Shown: positions 9,070-17,443 of the stretch, one piece after another
How positions within the stretch are numbered: the stretch's first letter is position 1
How the letters are laid out: every line of letters starts with the position of its first letter
Origin: CADEEN01 sp963738425
GTDB lineage: Bacteria; Pseudomonadota; Gammaproteobacteria; Burkholderiales; Burkholderiaceae_C
Length of the DNA: 64,000 nt
Reading direction: 5' to 3'
NCBI GenBank assembly: GCA_963738425.1
Contig: CAVTWT010000025.1
Coordinates: 161,672 to 225,671, forward strand
Notes under the pieces: generated by a model
What the model saw: the letters and a program-made list of their open reading frames with translations, nothing else
Databases searched by the model: none
What the model was told of the DNA's origin: nothing
Translations under genes and position numbers: made by a program

Positions 9070-9995
9070 CGGCCGCGCGCAGGACAGAACGGTGGGCACT
9101 CGGTGCGGCGGCGTTGGTGGGCATTCAGGTCGGCGCCTGCATCGCCGGCAGCCGCTGGCTGATGAGCGAGTTGGGGCCGTTGTCGCTGACCTTTCTGCGC
9201 TACGCGATCGCCCTGGCCACGCTGCTGCCGCTGCTGGCCTGGGTCGGTGGCACGCGTGCCTCGCTGGCGCGCCTGACGGCGGGCGATGCGATTCGCGTAT
9301 CGCTGCTCGGCATCGTGCAGTTTGGCGTGCTGATCGCGCTGCTCAACTTTGGCCTCAAGCATGTCGACGCCGGTCTGGGCGCGCTGCTGTTCGCGACTTT
9401 TCCGCTGATGACCCTGGCCATCGCCACCGCCGCAGGCTACGAGCGCTTCGATGGGCTGCTGGCCGCCGGTGTGCTGCTGTCGGTCGCCGGTGTCGGGCTG
9501 GCGCTTGGCGTGCGTCCACCGGCGATGAGCCGTGCAGGCTTTGCGCTCGGCGCGGCCTGTGTGCTCGGCGCGGCATTCTGCGGTGCCATGTGCTCGGTGC
9601 TGTACCGGCCGCTGCTGCATCGCCACGCCACGCTGCCGCTGGGCACGCTGGCCATGGCGGCGGCGGTCGCTGCGCTCGCACCGGCGGCAGCCGCCGAAGG
9701 CCTGCTCACGCGGGCGCACGCCTTGTCGGCCGCGCAATGGGCTGCCGTGGTTGCGATCGGCTTGTCCAGCGGCATCAGCTATTGGGTCTGGCTGTGGACG
9801 CTCAAGCACACCGCGCCGACGAAGGCGACCACCTTCCTCGCCCTCAGCCCGGTGACCGCCGCGCTGATGGGCATGTTTGGATTGGGTGAGCCGATCAGCG
9901 CCGGGCTCGTTGGCGGGGTGGTCTGTATTCTTCTTGGGCTGGTGCTGACCGCCACGCGCCGGATCTCGCCCGCGTCAGCGCCGCACAGCCCCTGA
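9066..9995 (+). CDS. DMT-superfamily EamA family transporter
   Basis: Inner-membrane drug/metabolite exporter with two repeats of the EamA domain and roughly ten hydrophobic helices: GPLSLTFLRYAIALATLLPLL in the first half, and PTKATTFLALSPVTAALMGMFGLGEPIS with the closing VGGVVCILLGLVL helix in the second. Start is taken as GTG 9066, overlapping the regulator stop by 4 nt, because the open frame upstream of it is an out-of-frame shadow. Coupling to the MarR-GNAT gene suggests the exporter is its target. The 3' end overlaps the convergent VWA gene by 21 bp. Confidence 0.87.
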   Translation: MTAARRTERWALGAAALVGIQVGACIAGSRWLMSELGPLSLTFLRYAIALATLLPLLAWVGGTRASLARLTAGDAIRVSLLGIVQFGVLIALLNFGLKHVDAGLGALLFATFPLMTLAIATAAGYERFDGLLAAGVLLSVAGVGLALGVRPPAMSRAGFALGAACVLGAAFCGAMCSVLYRPLLHRHATLPLGTLAMAAAVAALAPAAAAEGLLTRAHALSAAQWAAVVAIGLSSGISYWVWLWTLKHTAPTKATTFLALSPVTAALMGMFGLGEPISAGLVGGVVCILLGLVLTATRRISPASAPHSP

Positions 9996-11453
9996 GCTTG
10001 GCAGGTTGTGACGCGCCGCTTGCGGCGACAAAGCGTTCGGAAAGTAGAGCGCCGTCAGGCTCTTGCTGTGCACCGGGCTCGCCGCGTGGGTATCGGCGCT
10101 GCCGTCGGCGTGACGACGCCAGTCGCGCACCCAGTGGATGGCGTCGCAGACTTCGAGCAGGCCCATCGTTTCGCGGTCGCCAACGAGCACGCCTTGCACA
10201 TGCAGGCCGAGCTGCTCGCGCGCGTGGTCGAGTTTGTCGAGCGTCGCCCGCACACAGCCGAACTCGCCATCACTGACGATCAGCAGATCGGCGCCCTGCC
10301 ATGTGGCTTCATGCACACAGTCGATCGCGCGCTCGATCGGCGTCTGCACATCGGTGCCACCGTCGAATGACTGCGCCATCAGGTCGAGCGTCGCATTCAA
10401 GTCACCCAGGTCGCGCTCGATCAACTCGTCCGGTCCGCCGAAGGCCAGCAGCTTGCAGGCGCGGCCGCTCTCGTGCGCGGTGCGCAGAGCGGCAATGGCG
10501 ACCGCTTTGGCGATGTTTTCCGGCGCGCCGGCCATCGAGCCCGAGGTGTCGAGACAGAGCACGAAGGGGCCGCGCTCCAGCGCTTGTGATGGTGGCGCGA
10601 ATGCGGCGTTGCCCTGCACAGGACCGTGAGGGTCGGGCCGCCAGTCGATCACCAGCGCTTCGGTCTCGTGGGCGAGCAGGCGGCCTTCGGCCTGGCGCGC
10701 ACGCCACAGCCGCTTGCCGACGGGGTGGCGCAGCAGGATCGCTTCGCCGGGCAGCATGTGTTCGAGGCGCGAATCGAAACGGATGCCGGTGATCTCGCCC
10801 GGTGCACCGGCCAGGCGTGTTGGCACGGCGCGCAACGGCGCACGATGCGTTGCCGCGTCAGGCGCAGCCCTGCGTGCGGGGTGCGCAGAGAACTCGCGGC
10901 GGCCCAGGCGTTGCAGCAGTGCACTCAACTCCGGCAGTGACGCCAGGCGCTCGGCGGCGCGCCGCGCCTCGTGCCACGCGCGCGAGCGCAGGCGTCCGCG
11001 CAGCTCGCCCCACGGCAGGTGCGCACCGCCGGACAGGTCGCGCAGCAACGCCAGATCGGCTTCGAGCCCGTGCAGTTCGAATTGCCACGACTGTTCGAAC
11101 TCGCGTGCGACCTGCACGATGGCCGCCTCGCGCGTCAACCGCGGCTCGAGGTCCGCAGCGCGACCCAAGTGCCACAACATCGTGCGCAGCACCTGCTCGG
11201 CCAGCGCGGGTGTTGCGCGCGTGAAGGCGGGCAGGTTCAGTGTGCCGGCGACGCTGCGCAGCGCAGCGGTGGCGTCGGCGTCACCGAAGTCGGCCGCTGC
11301 GGCCGGCAAGGCGCCGGCATCGAGCGCAGCCAGCCACGCCCTCACGTCGTCGAGCCGCCGCTCGCGGTGGCCGACAGGGGCTGTCAGTGTTGGCAGCCAT
11401 ACCGGTCGCGGCAGCCGTTGCAGCCGGTCATACGGCGCATCGAAGCCGCTCAT
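9975..11453 (-). CDS. VWA domain protein, ViaA-like partner of MoxR ATPase
   Basis: 492 aa with a von Willebrand A domain in the C-terminal half. The MIDAS motif is DTSGS at 302-306, followed by FGGTDVQTPIERAI-type and LLIVSDGEFG strands. The N-terminal 280 residues are helical and resemble ViaA. Its start overlaps the stop of the upstream AAA ATPase gene by 4 nt, the usual RavA-ViaA arrangement. Such pairs act as chaperone-like systems on respiratory or membrane complexes; the client here is unknown. Confidence 0.83.
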   Translation of the reverse strand: MSGFDAPYDRLQRLPRPVWLPTLTAPVGHRERRLDDVRAWLAALDAGALPAAAADFGDADATAALRSVAGTLNLPAFTRATPALAEQVLRTMLWHLGRAADLEPRLTREAAIVQVAREFEQSWQFELHGLEADLALLRDLSGGAHLPWGELRGRLRSRAWHEARRAAERLASLPELSALLQRLGRREFSAHPARRAAPDAATHRAPLRAVPTRLAGAPGEITGIRFDSRLEHMLPGEAILLRHPVGKRLWRARQAEGRLLAHETEALVIDWRPDPHGPVQGNAAFAPPSQALERGPFVLCLDTSGSMAGAPENIAKAVAIAALRTAHESGRACKLLAFGGPDELIERDLGDLNATLDLMAQSFDGGTDVQTPIERAIDCVHEATWQGADLLIVSDGEFGCVRATLDKLDHAREQLGLHVQGVLVGDRETMGLLEVCDAIHWVRDWRRHADGSADTHAASPVHSKSLTALYFPNALSPQAARHNLPSSGAVRR

Positions 11454-12859
11454 TCAACGGCTTCTGGGATGGCGATGGGCGCCGGCGCCGCGGTGGCATG
11501 TTCATCGCAGGGTAGGGCAGCAAAGCCTGCGCGCGTTGCGGCGAGGCGCGCTGCAAGACCGTCGAGCATCGACAACGCCTTCGCATGCGCACGCGCAAGG
11601 TGTGCGAGCAGCGCCGTGGGCATCCACACCCGGGTCGCCAACGCATGGGCCTGCGCTTGCGCGCGCGCCAGCACCTCGGCTCGAGAGGCTGCGACCTGTG
11701 CTTCGATTTCGCTCACCTGCTCCACGCGGCAGCGGATGTGCACGGAGCTCCAGCGGCGCCGCAACTGGTCTTCGAGGCGTGCGGAGACGATGCGTTGGGC
11801 GTTCGGCTGCGCATCGTCATCGCGCTCGCCCAAGCCAATGGCTCGCGCCAGCGCCAGCTTGCCGGCGGCATCGTCGTCGCCTTCCGCCGGCGCCGACGCT
11901 TCGATCGTGAGCTGCTTTTCAAAGGCCTGCACCGCGCGCTCGAGCCAGGGCGCTTCGCTCGGCGGTGTCGACAGAAGCTCCTGCTCGAACCATTGCTGCA
12001 AGGCCGGCACGCTGTCAGGCTTCGCGCTGGCCACATAGGGCGCAAGCCAGAGGTCGTAGGCATCGATCGCGTCTCGGCCTTCGCTCGCGGCGGCCGTGCG
12101 CGCCAGCGCAACGAACTGGCGCCAGCGCCGGTCCGACAACGCCGGTTCCTGGCGCGACGCGAGCCATTGGCGCAGAGTGGTGCAGGCACTGACGAAGCTC
12201 TCGCTGAGCGCGACGTGCGCTGTGGCTGCGGCGATCGCCTCCCGTTCGGCCGGCAGCAGCGGCGCATCGACAGGCGAAGCCACGTCGTCGAGCCCCAGCA
12301 GGGCTGCGAAATGGTCGTCACCGACCGGCGCCACCGGCACCCGGATCAGAAAGCGGTCGTAGAACGCGTGCAGCGCGTCGTCCGCTGGTACCTCGTTGCT
12401 CGCGGCAATCACCGAGATCAGTGGCGTGCGAAAGCGCTGGGTGCCGTTGTCGAAGTCGCGCTCGTTGAGCAGTGTCAACAGCGCGTTGAGGATTGCCGAG
12501 TTGGCCTTGAAGACTTCGTCGAGAAAGGCGATGCCGGCGGTCGGCAGAAAGCCTTCGGTCAAACGCTCGTAGCGATCGTCTTCCAACGCCTTCAACGACA
12601 GCGGACCGAAGAGCTCTTCGGGCGTCGAGAAGCGCGTCAGCAGGCGTTCGAAGTAGCGGGTCTGCGCAAACGCGCTGTGCAGGCGCCGCGCCAAAGCGCT
12701 CTTGGCGGTTCCTGGTGGGCCGATCAGCAGCACATGTTCACCAGCCAGCGCGGCCAGCAGCGCCAGCCGAACCGGCGCCTCGCGTTCGAGCAGGCCGCGC
12801 TCGAGGGCGGCCAGCAGCAAGTGCAGCCGGTGTGCGTCCAGGAGAGGTGGCAACTGCAT
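11450..12859 (-). CDS. MoxR-family AAA+ ATPase, RavA-like
   Basis: 469 aa. Walker A GPPGTAKS at 47-54, Walker B FLDE at 112-115, then sensor 1 (SVIAASNEVP) and the arginine-finger region (HAFYDRFLIRVPV), all typical of RavA/MoxR ATPases. The C-terminal half is helical and Ala/Glu-rich, as in RavA. Translation is coupled to the VWA gene, so the two probably act as one complex. Starts at ATG 12859. About 160 bp without a gene separates it from the divergent DUF3034 gene. Confidence 0.87.
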   Translation of the reverse strand: MQLPPLLDAHRLHLLLAALERGLLEREAPVRLALLAALAGEHVLLIGPPGTAKSALARRLHSAFAQTRYFERLLTRFSTPEELFGPLSLKALEDDRYERLTEGFLPTAGIAFLDEVFKANSAILNALLTLLNERDFDNGTQRFRTPLISVIAASNEVPADDALHAFYDRFLIRVPVAPVGDDHFAALLGLDDVASPVDAPLLPAEREAIAAATAHVALSESFVSACTTLRQWLASRQEPALSDRRWRQFVALARTAAASEGRDAIDAYDLWLAPYVASAKPDSVPALQQWFEQELLSTPPSEAPWLERAVQAFEKQLTIEASAPAEGDDDAAGKLALARAIGLGERDDDAQPNAQRIVSARLEDQLRRRWSSVHIRCRVEQVSEIEAQVAASRAEVLARAQAQAHALATRVWMPTALLAHLARAHAKALSMLDGLAARLAATRAGFAALPCDEHATAAPAPIAIPEAVE

Positions 12860-13022
12860 AGGGCGATTGTGCAGGCGGACGCAAGGCGTCGAAAAGCGTG
12901 CCGGAATCGACGCTGCGCACAGCGGCGGCGTTGCGTGGTACGCAGCGCCGCATCCGCCTGCATCTAAGGTTCACGCGGCCGCGTAGCGCGGCCAACATCC
13001 CCTGAGAATTTGGAGATCGACG

Positions 13023-13931
13023 ATGACCCGCAGTCACTCCGGCCGATTGGCCCTGGCCACCGTGGCGCTGGCGCTCTGCGCCGGCGCGGTGCATGCGGCT
13101 GACGGCAAGCTGCTGCTGACCGGCGGCGTGGCCAGCATCGACGGCGCGGCGGGAGGCGGCCTGACACCGTGGGCCGTGACCGGCAGCTATGCGACGCGGG
13201 GCCAGACCGGCGGCACGGCGCATCTCACCGCCGCGAAGACGCAGGACTATGCGCTGTTGACCTATGGCGCTGCGTTCAGCTGGAACGAGCGGATCGAAGT
13301 TTCGCTCGCCCGGCAGGAGTTCGACACCCAGGACAACCTGGCGCCGCTCGGCCTCCGCGGCTTGAAGCTGAAGCAGGACATCGTCGGCGTGAAAGCGCGC
13401 GTGGCCGGCGACGCGGTGCTCGACAGCGACACGCTGATGCCGCAGATTGCGCTCGGTCTGCAGTACAAGCGCACGCGCGCCGGTGAGCTCGGCCCGACGC
13501 TGTACGGCCCGCTCGGCGCCAAGGACAACGGCGTCGATGTGTACGCCAGCGCGACCAAGCTCTTCCTCGCGCAGAGCGTGCTCGTCAACGGCACGCTGCG
13601 CGCCACCAAGGCCAACCAGAACGGTCTGCTCGGCTTCGGCGGGGCGCAGAGCGACCGCTACAAACTGCAGCCCGAGATCTCGGTGGCGGTGTTGCTGCGC
13701 AAGGACGTGGCGCTCGGCGCCGAGTACCGCACCAAGCCCGACAACCTGAACCGCAGCGTGCTCGGCGATGGCGCGCTCAAAGAAGACGACTGGTTCGATG
13801 TCTTCATCGCCTGGGCGCCGAGCAAGCACTTTTCGCTGACGGCTGCGTATGTCGATCTCGGCAGGATCGTGCCGGCCTTGCAGCCCCAGCGGCAGAACGG
13901 GGCCTACCTGTCGGCACAACTTTCTTTCTGA
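13023..13931 (+). CDS. DUF3034 family outer-membrane beta-barrel-like protein
   Basis: 302 aa with signal peptide (LALATVALALCAGAVHA) and then alternating amphipathic strands ending in a terminal Phe (YLSAQLSF), the classic outer-membrane barrel ending. Internal text such as SYATRGQTGG, LTYGAAFSWNERIEVSLARQ and VGVKARVAGDAV matches DUF3034. Function is not established. An exported truncated globin follows 11 bp downstream, so the two are probably co-expressed. The start is supported by GGAGA about 9 nt upstream. Confidence 0.83.
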   Translation: MTRSHSGRLALATVALALCAGAVHAADGKLLLTGGVASIDGAAGGGLTPWAVTGSYATRGQTGGTAHLTAAKTQDYALLTYGAAFSWNERIEVSLARQEFDTQDNLAPLGLRGLKLKQDIVGVKARVAGDAVLDSDTLMPQIALGLQYKRTRAGELGPTLYGPLGAKDNGVDVYASATKLFLAQSVLVNGTLRATKANQNGLLGFGGAQSDRYKLQPEISVAVLLRKDVALGAEYRTKPDNLNRSVLGDGALKEDDWFDVFIAWAPSKHFSLTAAYVDLGRIVPALQPQRQNGAYLSAQLSF

Positions 13932-13942
13932 GGACTTCTGTC

Positions 13943-14386
13943 ATGCGACGTGTCATCCCCGCTTTCGTCCTGGCCTGCGCCGGCTTCGTCGTCTGCACCA
14001 CCGCCGACGCGCAAAACAACAACCCCACCGACGACAGCGTGTACCAGGCTTTCGGCCAGAAGGCCGGCATCCAGGCGCTGATGGAAGACTTCTTCACCCG
14101 CTTGAAAGCCGATGCGCGCACCGCACCGTTCTTCAAGGACACCCATCGCGCCAACCTCGTCGAGCAGTTGACCGAACAGCTCTGTCAGGAAGGCGGCGGG
14201 CCTTGCGTCTACAAAGGCGCGCCGATGGACAAGGTGCATCGCGACCTCGACATCCGCAAGGAGCACTTCAACGCACTTGTCGAGGTGCTGCAGCAGAGCA
14301 TGGACGCCAAGGGCGTGCCGTTTCGTGCACAGAACGCGATGCTGGCGCGGCTGGCACCGATGCACCGCGAGATCATCACGCCCTAG
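13943..14386 (+). CDS. Group 1 truncated hemoglobin with signal peptide
   Basis: 147 aa. A signal peptide (VIPAFVLACAGFVVCTTADAQ) is followed by the 2-on-2 globin fold: VYQAFGQKAGIQALMEDFF, APFFKDTHRANLVEQLTEQLC, and the proximal-histidine region HRDLDIRKEHFNALVEVL. Group 1 truncated globins bind O2/NO and are usually cytoplasmic, so an exported version is notable. The gene is paired with the DUF3034 barrel and has a GAGG ribosome site. Its stop overlaps the convergent hydroxyacid dehydrogenase stop by 4 nt. Confidence 0.88.
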   Translation: MRRVIPAFVLACAGFVVCTTADAQNNNPTDDSVYQAFGQKAGIQALMEDFFTRLKADARTAPFFKDTHRANLVEQLTEQLCQEGGGPCVYKGAPMDKVHRDLDIRKEHFNALVEVLQQSMDAKGVPFRAQNAMLARLAPMHREIITP

Positions 14387-15531
14387 AACGTGCCCGGCCG
14401 CAGGATGCTGCGATCGACGTTCCTGATCTGGGTGTGGCCGCAAAAGGCCATCGTCACGTCCAGTTCCTTGTGCAGGATTTCGAGCGCGCGAGTCACACCG
14501 GCTTCGCCCATTGCGCCGAGTCCGTAGGCCATCGCGCGGCCGATCATCGTGCCGCGAGCGCCCAGAGCCCAGGCCTTGAGCACGTCCTGGCCGCTGCGGA
14601 TGCCACCGTCCATCCAGACTTCTGTTTTGTCGCCGACTGCCTCGACGATCGCCGGCAGCGCGCGGATCGACGACGGCGCGCCGTCGAGCTGGCGGCCGCC
14701 GTGGTTGCTGACGACGATCGCGTCGGCGCCGTGCTGCACGGCGAGCAGCGCGTCCTCGACTTCCATGATGCCCTTCAGGATGAACTTGCCGCCCCAGCGT
14801 TCGCGCACCCAATCGACGTCGGCCCACGACAGCCGCGGGTCGAACTGCTCGTTGGTCCAGGCGGCGAGCGACTTCATGTCGCTGACCTCCTTGACGTGGC
14901 CGACGAGGTTGCCGAACGAGTGGCGCCGCGTGCCGAGCATGCCCAGGCACCAGCGCGGCTTCATCGCCAGGTTGATCAGGTTGGCGATCGTCGGCTTCGG
15001 TGGCGCGGTCAGGCCGTTCTTCAGATCCTTGTGGCGCTGGCCGATGACCTGCAGGTCCAGCGTCAGCACCAGTGCGCTGCACTTGGCCGCCTTGCAACGG
15101 TCGATCATGCGCGTCATCGCCTCGCGGTCGCGCATCATGTAGAGCTGGAACCAGAACGGCGCGGACGTGTTCGCGGCAATGTCCTCGATCGAGCAGATGC
15201 TCATCGTCGACAGCGTGAACGGGATGCCGAACTTCTCGGCCGCCTTGGCGGCGTGGATCTCGCCGTCGGCATGCTGCATGCCCGTCAGGCCGACCGGCGC
15301 GATCGCCACCGGCATCTTCGCCGCCTGGCCGACCATCGTCACCGCGGTGCTGCGGTTTTCCATGTTGACCGCCACGCGCTGGCGCAGCTGGATGGCCTTG
15401 AAGTCGGCCTCGTTGGCGCGGTAGGTGCCTTCGGTCCATGAGCCGCTGTCGGCGTAGTCGTAGAACATGCGCGGCACGCGCTGTTGCGCGAGCGCGCGCA
15501 GGTCTTCGATGCAGGTGATCACCTCGGCCAT
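14383..15531 (-). CDS. lldD: FMN-dependent alpha-hydroxy acid dehydrogenase (L-lactate dehydrogenase type)
   Basis: 382 aa flavoprotein that oxidises L-lactate or a related 2-hydroxy acid, passing electrons to the quinone pool. Signatures: RVPRMFYDYADSGSWTE near the N-terminus, PVAIAPVGLTGMQHADGE, the FMN strand FILKGIM, and the active-site VSNHGGRQLDGAPSSI containing the catalytic histidine, followed by WMDGGIRSGQDVLKA. Start chosen at ATG 15531 because GAGGAG sits about 10 nt upstream; the frame continues 45 nt further without such a site. The substrate assignment is by family only. Confidence 0.88.
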   Translation of the reverse strand: MAEVITCIEDLRALAQQRVPRMFYDYADSGSWTEGTYRANEADFKAIQLRQRVAVNMENRSTAVTMVGQAAKMPVAIAPVGLTGMQHADGEIHAAKAAEKFGIPFTLSTMSICSIEDIAANTSAPFWFQLYMMRDREAMTRMIDRCKAAKCSALVLTLDLQVIGQRHKDLKNGLTAPPKPTIANLINLAMKPRWCLGMLGTRRHSFGNLVGHVKEVSDMKSLAAWTNEQFDPRLSWADVDWVRERWGGKFILKGIMEVEDALLAVQHGADAIVVSNHGGRQLDGAPSSIRALPAIVEAVGDKTEVWMDGGIRSGQDVLKAWALGARGTMIGRAMAYGLGAMGEAGVTRALEILHKELDVTMAFCGHTQIRNVDRSILRPGTF

Positions 15532-15597
15532 GGTTGTCGTCTCCTCTTGTGAGAGAGGATCGTACCCACAGGGCACCGCGCGGCGGCGGAAACTTTG

Positions 15598-16531
15598 TCA
15601 GGCGCTGTCGGAAGGAAGGGCCGGTAGCGCCAGCAAGGCATGCGACGCCACCACCCAGCGTGCGCAGCGCTCGTGCAGCCAGGTAGCGAAGTCGCGCGCG
15701 ATCGGCGCCGCACTGACCGCTGCCAGGTGATATTGCTTCGCTGGCTGGGCGGCGAGCGCGAACGGCGCGACGAGGTTGCCGCCTTCGATCCAGCGCCGCG
15801 CCAGCGACGGCCGGGCGAGAGCGATGCCCTGGCCTTGCACGGCGGCTTCGAGCGTCAGGCCCAGATCGACCAGCTTGGCGCCGCCGGTCGGTTCGGGCCA
15901 GTCCAGGCCGGCGGCGCGGAACCACGGCGCCCAGGGTTCGATCGGCGTGCGCAGCAAGCACATGGTGGCGCAGGTCGCTCGGCACCCGCAGCGCCGCGCC
16001 GTGCGCGAGCAGCGTCGGTGCAGCGAGCGGCAGCACGACGTCGTGCATCAGCACCGCACTGGCATCGGCGGCCACGCCATGGCGCACGTCGACATCGGCG
16101 TCGATGGCCTGCAGGTCGAGGTAGGGGATCGACAGCACGACTTCGAGTTCGACGCCGGCATGCGCCTGCGCAAAGTCGTCGAGGTGCGGCACCAGGATCT
16201 GGCGCGCGAAGGTCGGCGGCGCGACGACGCGCAGCCGCTCGCTGCGCTGCACGGCACGCTGGTGCTGCGGCAAGGCCAGCAGCAGGTCGAGGGCCGGGCG
16301 CACGCGCTCCAGGTACTCGCGCCCGGCGGGCGTCAGCGCCAGCGCTTTGGCGTTGCGCAGCAGCAGCGGCGTGCCGAGCAGCTCTTCGACGGTGGCCACG
16401 CGCTTGCCGATCGCGCTGGCCGTGACCGCGAGTTCATCGGCGGCGCGCTCGAAGCTGCCCAGCCGCGCCGCAGCCTCGAGGGCGCGCAGGCCTTCGATCG
16501 AAGGCAGGCGGGGTGCGGCGTCGTCGTTCAT
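15598..16531 (-). pseudogene. LysR-type transcriptional regulator, single frameshift
   Basis: The N-terminal winged helix (LPSIEGLRALEAAARLGSFERAADELAVTASAIGKRV) and first part of the effector domain run in one frame from ATG 16531 to about 15960. The remainder (CLLRTPIEPWAPWFRAAGL to PALPSDSA) continues in the next frame to the stop at 15598. The span is 934 nt, one more than a multiple of three, and dropping one C in the CCACCATG region restores 310 aa. It lies 66 bp upstream of the hydroxyacid dehydrogenase in the same orientation, so it may regulate that gene. Confidence 0.8.
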
Positions 16532-16555
16532 CGCCGCTCATTGTCGGCTTGCGGC

Positions 16556-17239
16556 TCAGCGTGTCCCGGGATCGTAGGACGGCACGGCGGCGGGCCGTGC
16601 CGATCGGGTGCGCGGCGTGAAGTTGAGCTTGGCTTGGGCCGTGCTGGCCGCGCCGACCTGCAGTGTTTGCGTCGGTTGCTCGGTCAGTTGGTCAGGGTGC
16701 CAGATCCGCAGCTCGGCAGCGCCGTCGGGCACGCCCTCGATGCGCACGCGGCCTGCGGCGTCGCTGACGGCGCTCCAGGGCGACTCGGCGACGAAGACGT
16801 GGCCGCGCATCGAGCCGTGCAGGTGGCAGCCGAGAACGATCGCGCCGGCCTGGTCGAGAACGACATCGGCGCTGGTGTCCTTGCCACTCTTCACTGGGCC
16901 CATGCGGATGTCGATCTGCTTGGCTGGCGCCACCGAGCCGAGCGGGCCGCCTGCCAGCGAACGCACATGGTGATCGTAGGCGTCGCGGTTGACGAAGCGC
17001 ACGCTGCCGCCCTGCGGCACCACGGTGACGAAGGGTTCGTAGCGCAGGTCCTGCTGGCTGACGACGGCCACCGGCGGCGCCGGCCGCGCGCTCCAGGGCG
17101 TCGCTGGCCGCACCTGCACGACGGCGTTGGCCGCGGGCTTGCCGTCGGCGCCGGTCAGCGTGACCTGCACCGTGCCGGCACCAGCGACGAAGGGGGACAG
17201 GGCCAGCGCGGCGGCGAGCAGGGCGCGGTCAAAGGGCAT
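16556..17239 (-). CDS. Exported cupredoxin/plastocyanin-like protein (methylamine-utilisation type)
   Basis: 227 aa with signal peptide (LLAAALALSPFVAGAG). The middle holds a plastocyanin-like fold with plausible copper ligands: His in DAYDHHVRSL, then Cys-His-His-Met in LGCHLHGSMRGHV. The C-terminal part (AGRVRIEGVPDGAAELRIWHPDQL) is a transthyretin-like or carboxypeptidase-regulatory-like fold. Proteins with this layout are often annotated as methylamine utilisation proteins, without demonstrated activity. ATG 17239 is preferred over an upstream TTG because GAGAAAG lies just before it. Confidence 0.8.
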   Translation of the reverse strand: MPFDRALLAAALALSPFVAGAGTVQVTLTGADGKPAANAVVQVRPATPWSARPAPPVAVVSQQDLRYEPFVTVVPQGGSVRFVNRDAYDHHVRSLAGGPLGSVAPAKQIDIRMGPVKSGKDTSADVVLDQAGAIVLGCHLHGSMRGHVFVAESPWSAVSDAAGRVRIEGVPDGAAELRIWHPDQLTEQPTQTLQVGAASTAQAKLNFTPRTRSARPAAVPSYDPGTR

Positions 17240-17307
17240 GGCAGTCTTTCTCGTCAATCAACGGACTGGGGGTAAGCGGCGCAGTGCGGCAGCGGCCGCC
17301 GCGAGAC

Positions 17308-17433
17308 TCACGCCCAGGCGCGTGCCGCCACCAGAGTCACGACGATCGCGGCGGCGACGACGGCCAGCAGCCAGTTCGACAGTTGACCGTGCGGCACGCC
17401 GCGGCGGCGCCGCGGATGTTCTTTGCTGTTCAT
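17308..17433 (-). CDS. Small single-pass membrane protein, 41 aa
   Basis: A short open frame starting MNSKEHPRRRRGVPHG and followed by one hydrophobic helix (WLLAVVAAAIVVTLVAARAWA) to the stop. The basic N-terminus before the helix predicts an N-in orientation. It sits between dinB and the cupredoxin gene in the same orientation. No family recognised. Support rests on the clean membrane-protein pattern and gene spacing, not on homology. Confidence 0.45.
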   Translation of the reverse strand: MNSKEHPRRRRGVPHGQLSNWLLAVVAAAIVVTLVAARAWA

Positions 17434-17443
17434 GCGTCGAGTG

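Noticed and set aside
13904..16531. An 875-codon minus-strand open frame that begins as a LysR regulator
   Set aside because: Only the first ~190 residues are LysR. After the frameshift the frame is out-of-phase translation of the LysR end and the hydroxyacid dehydrogenase.
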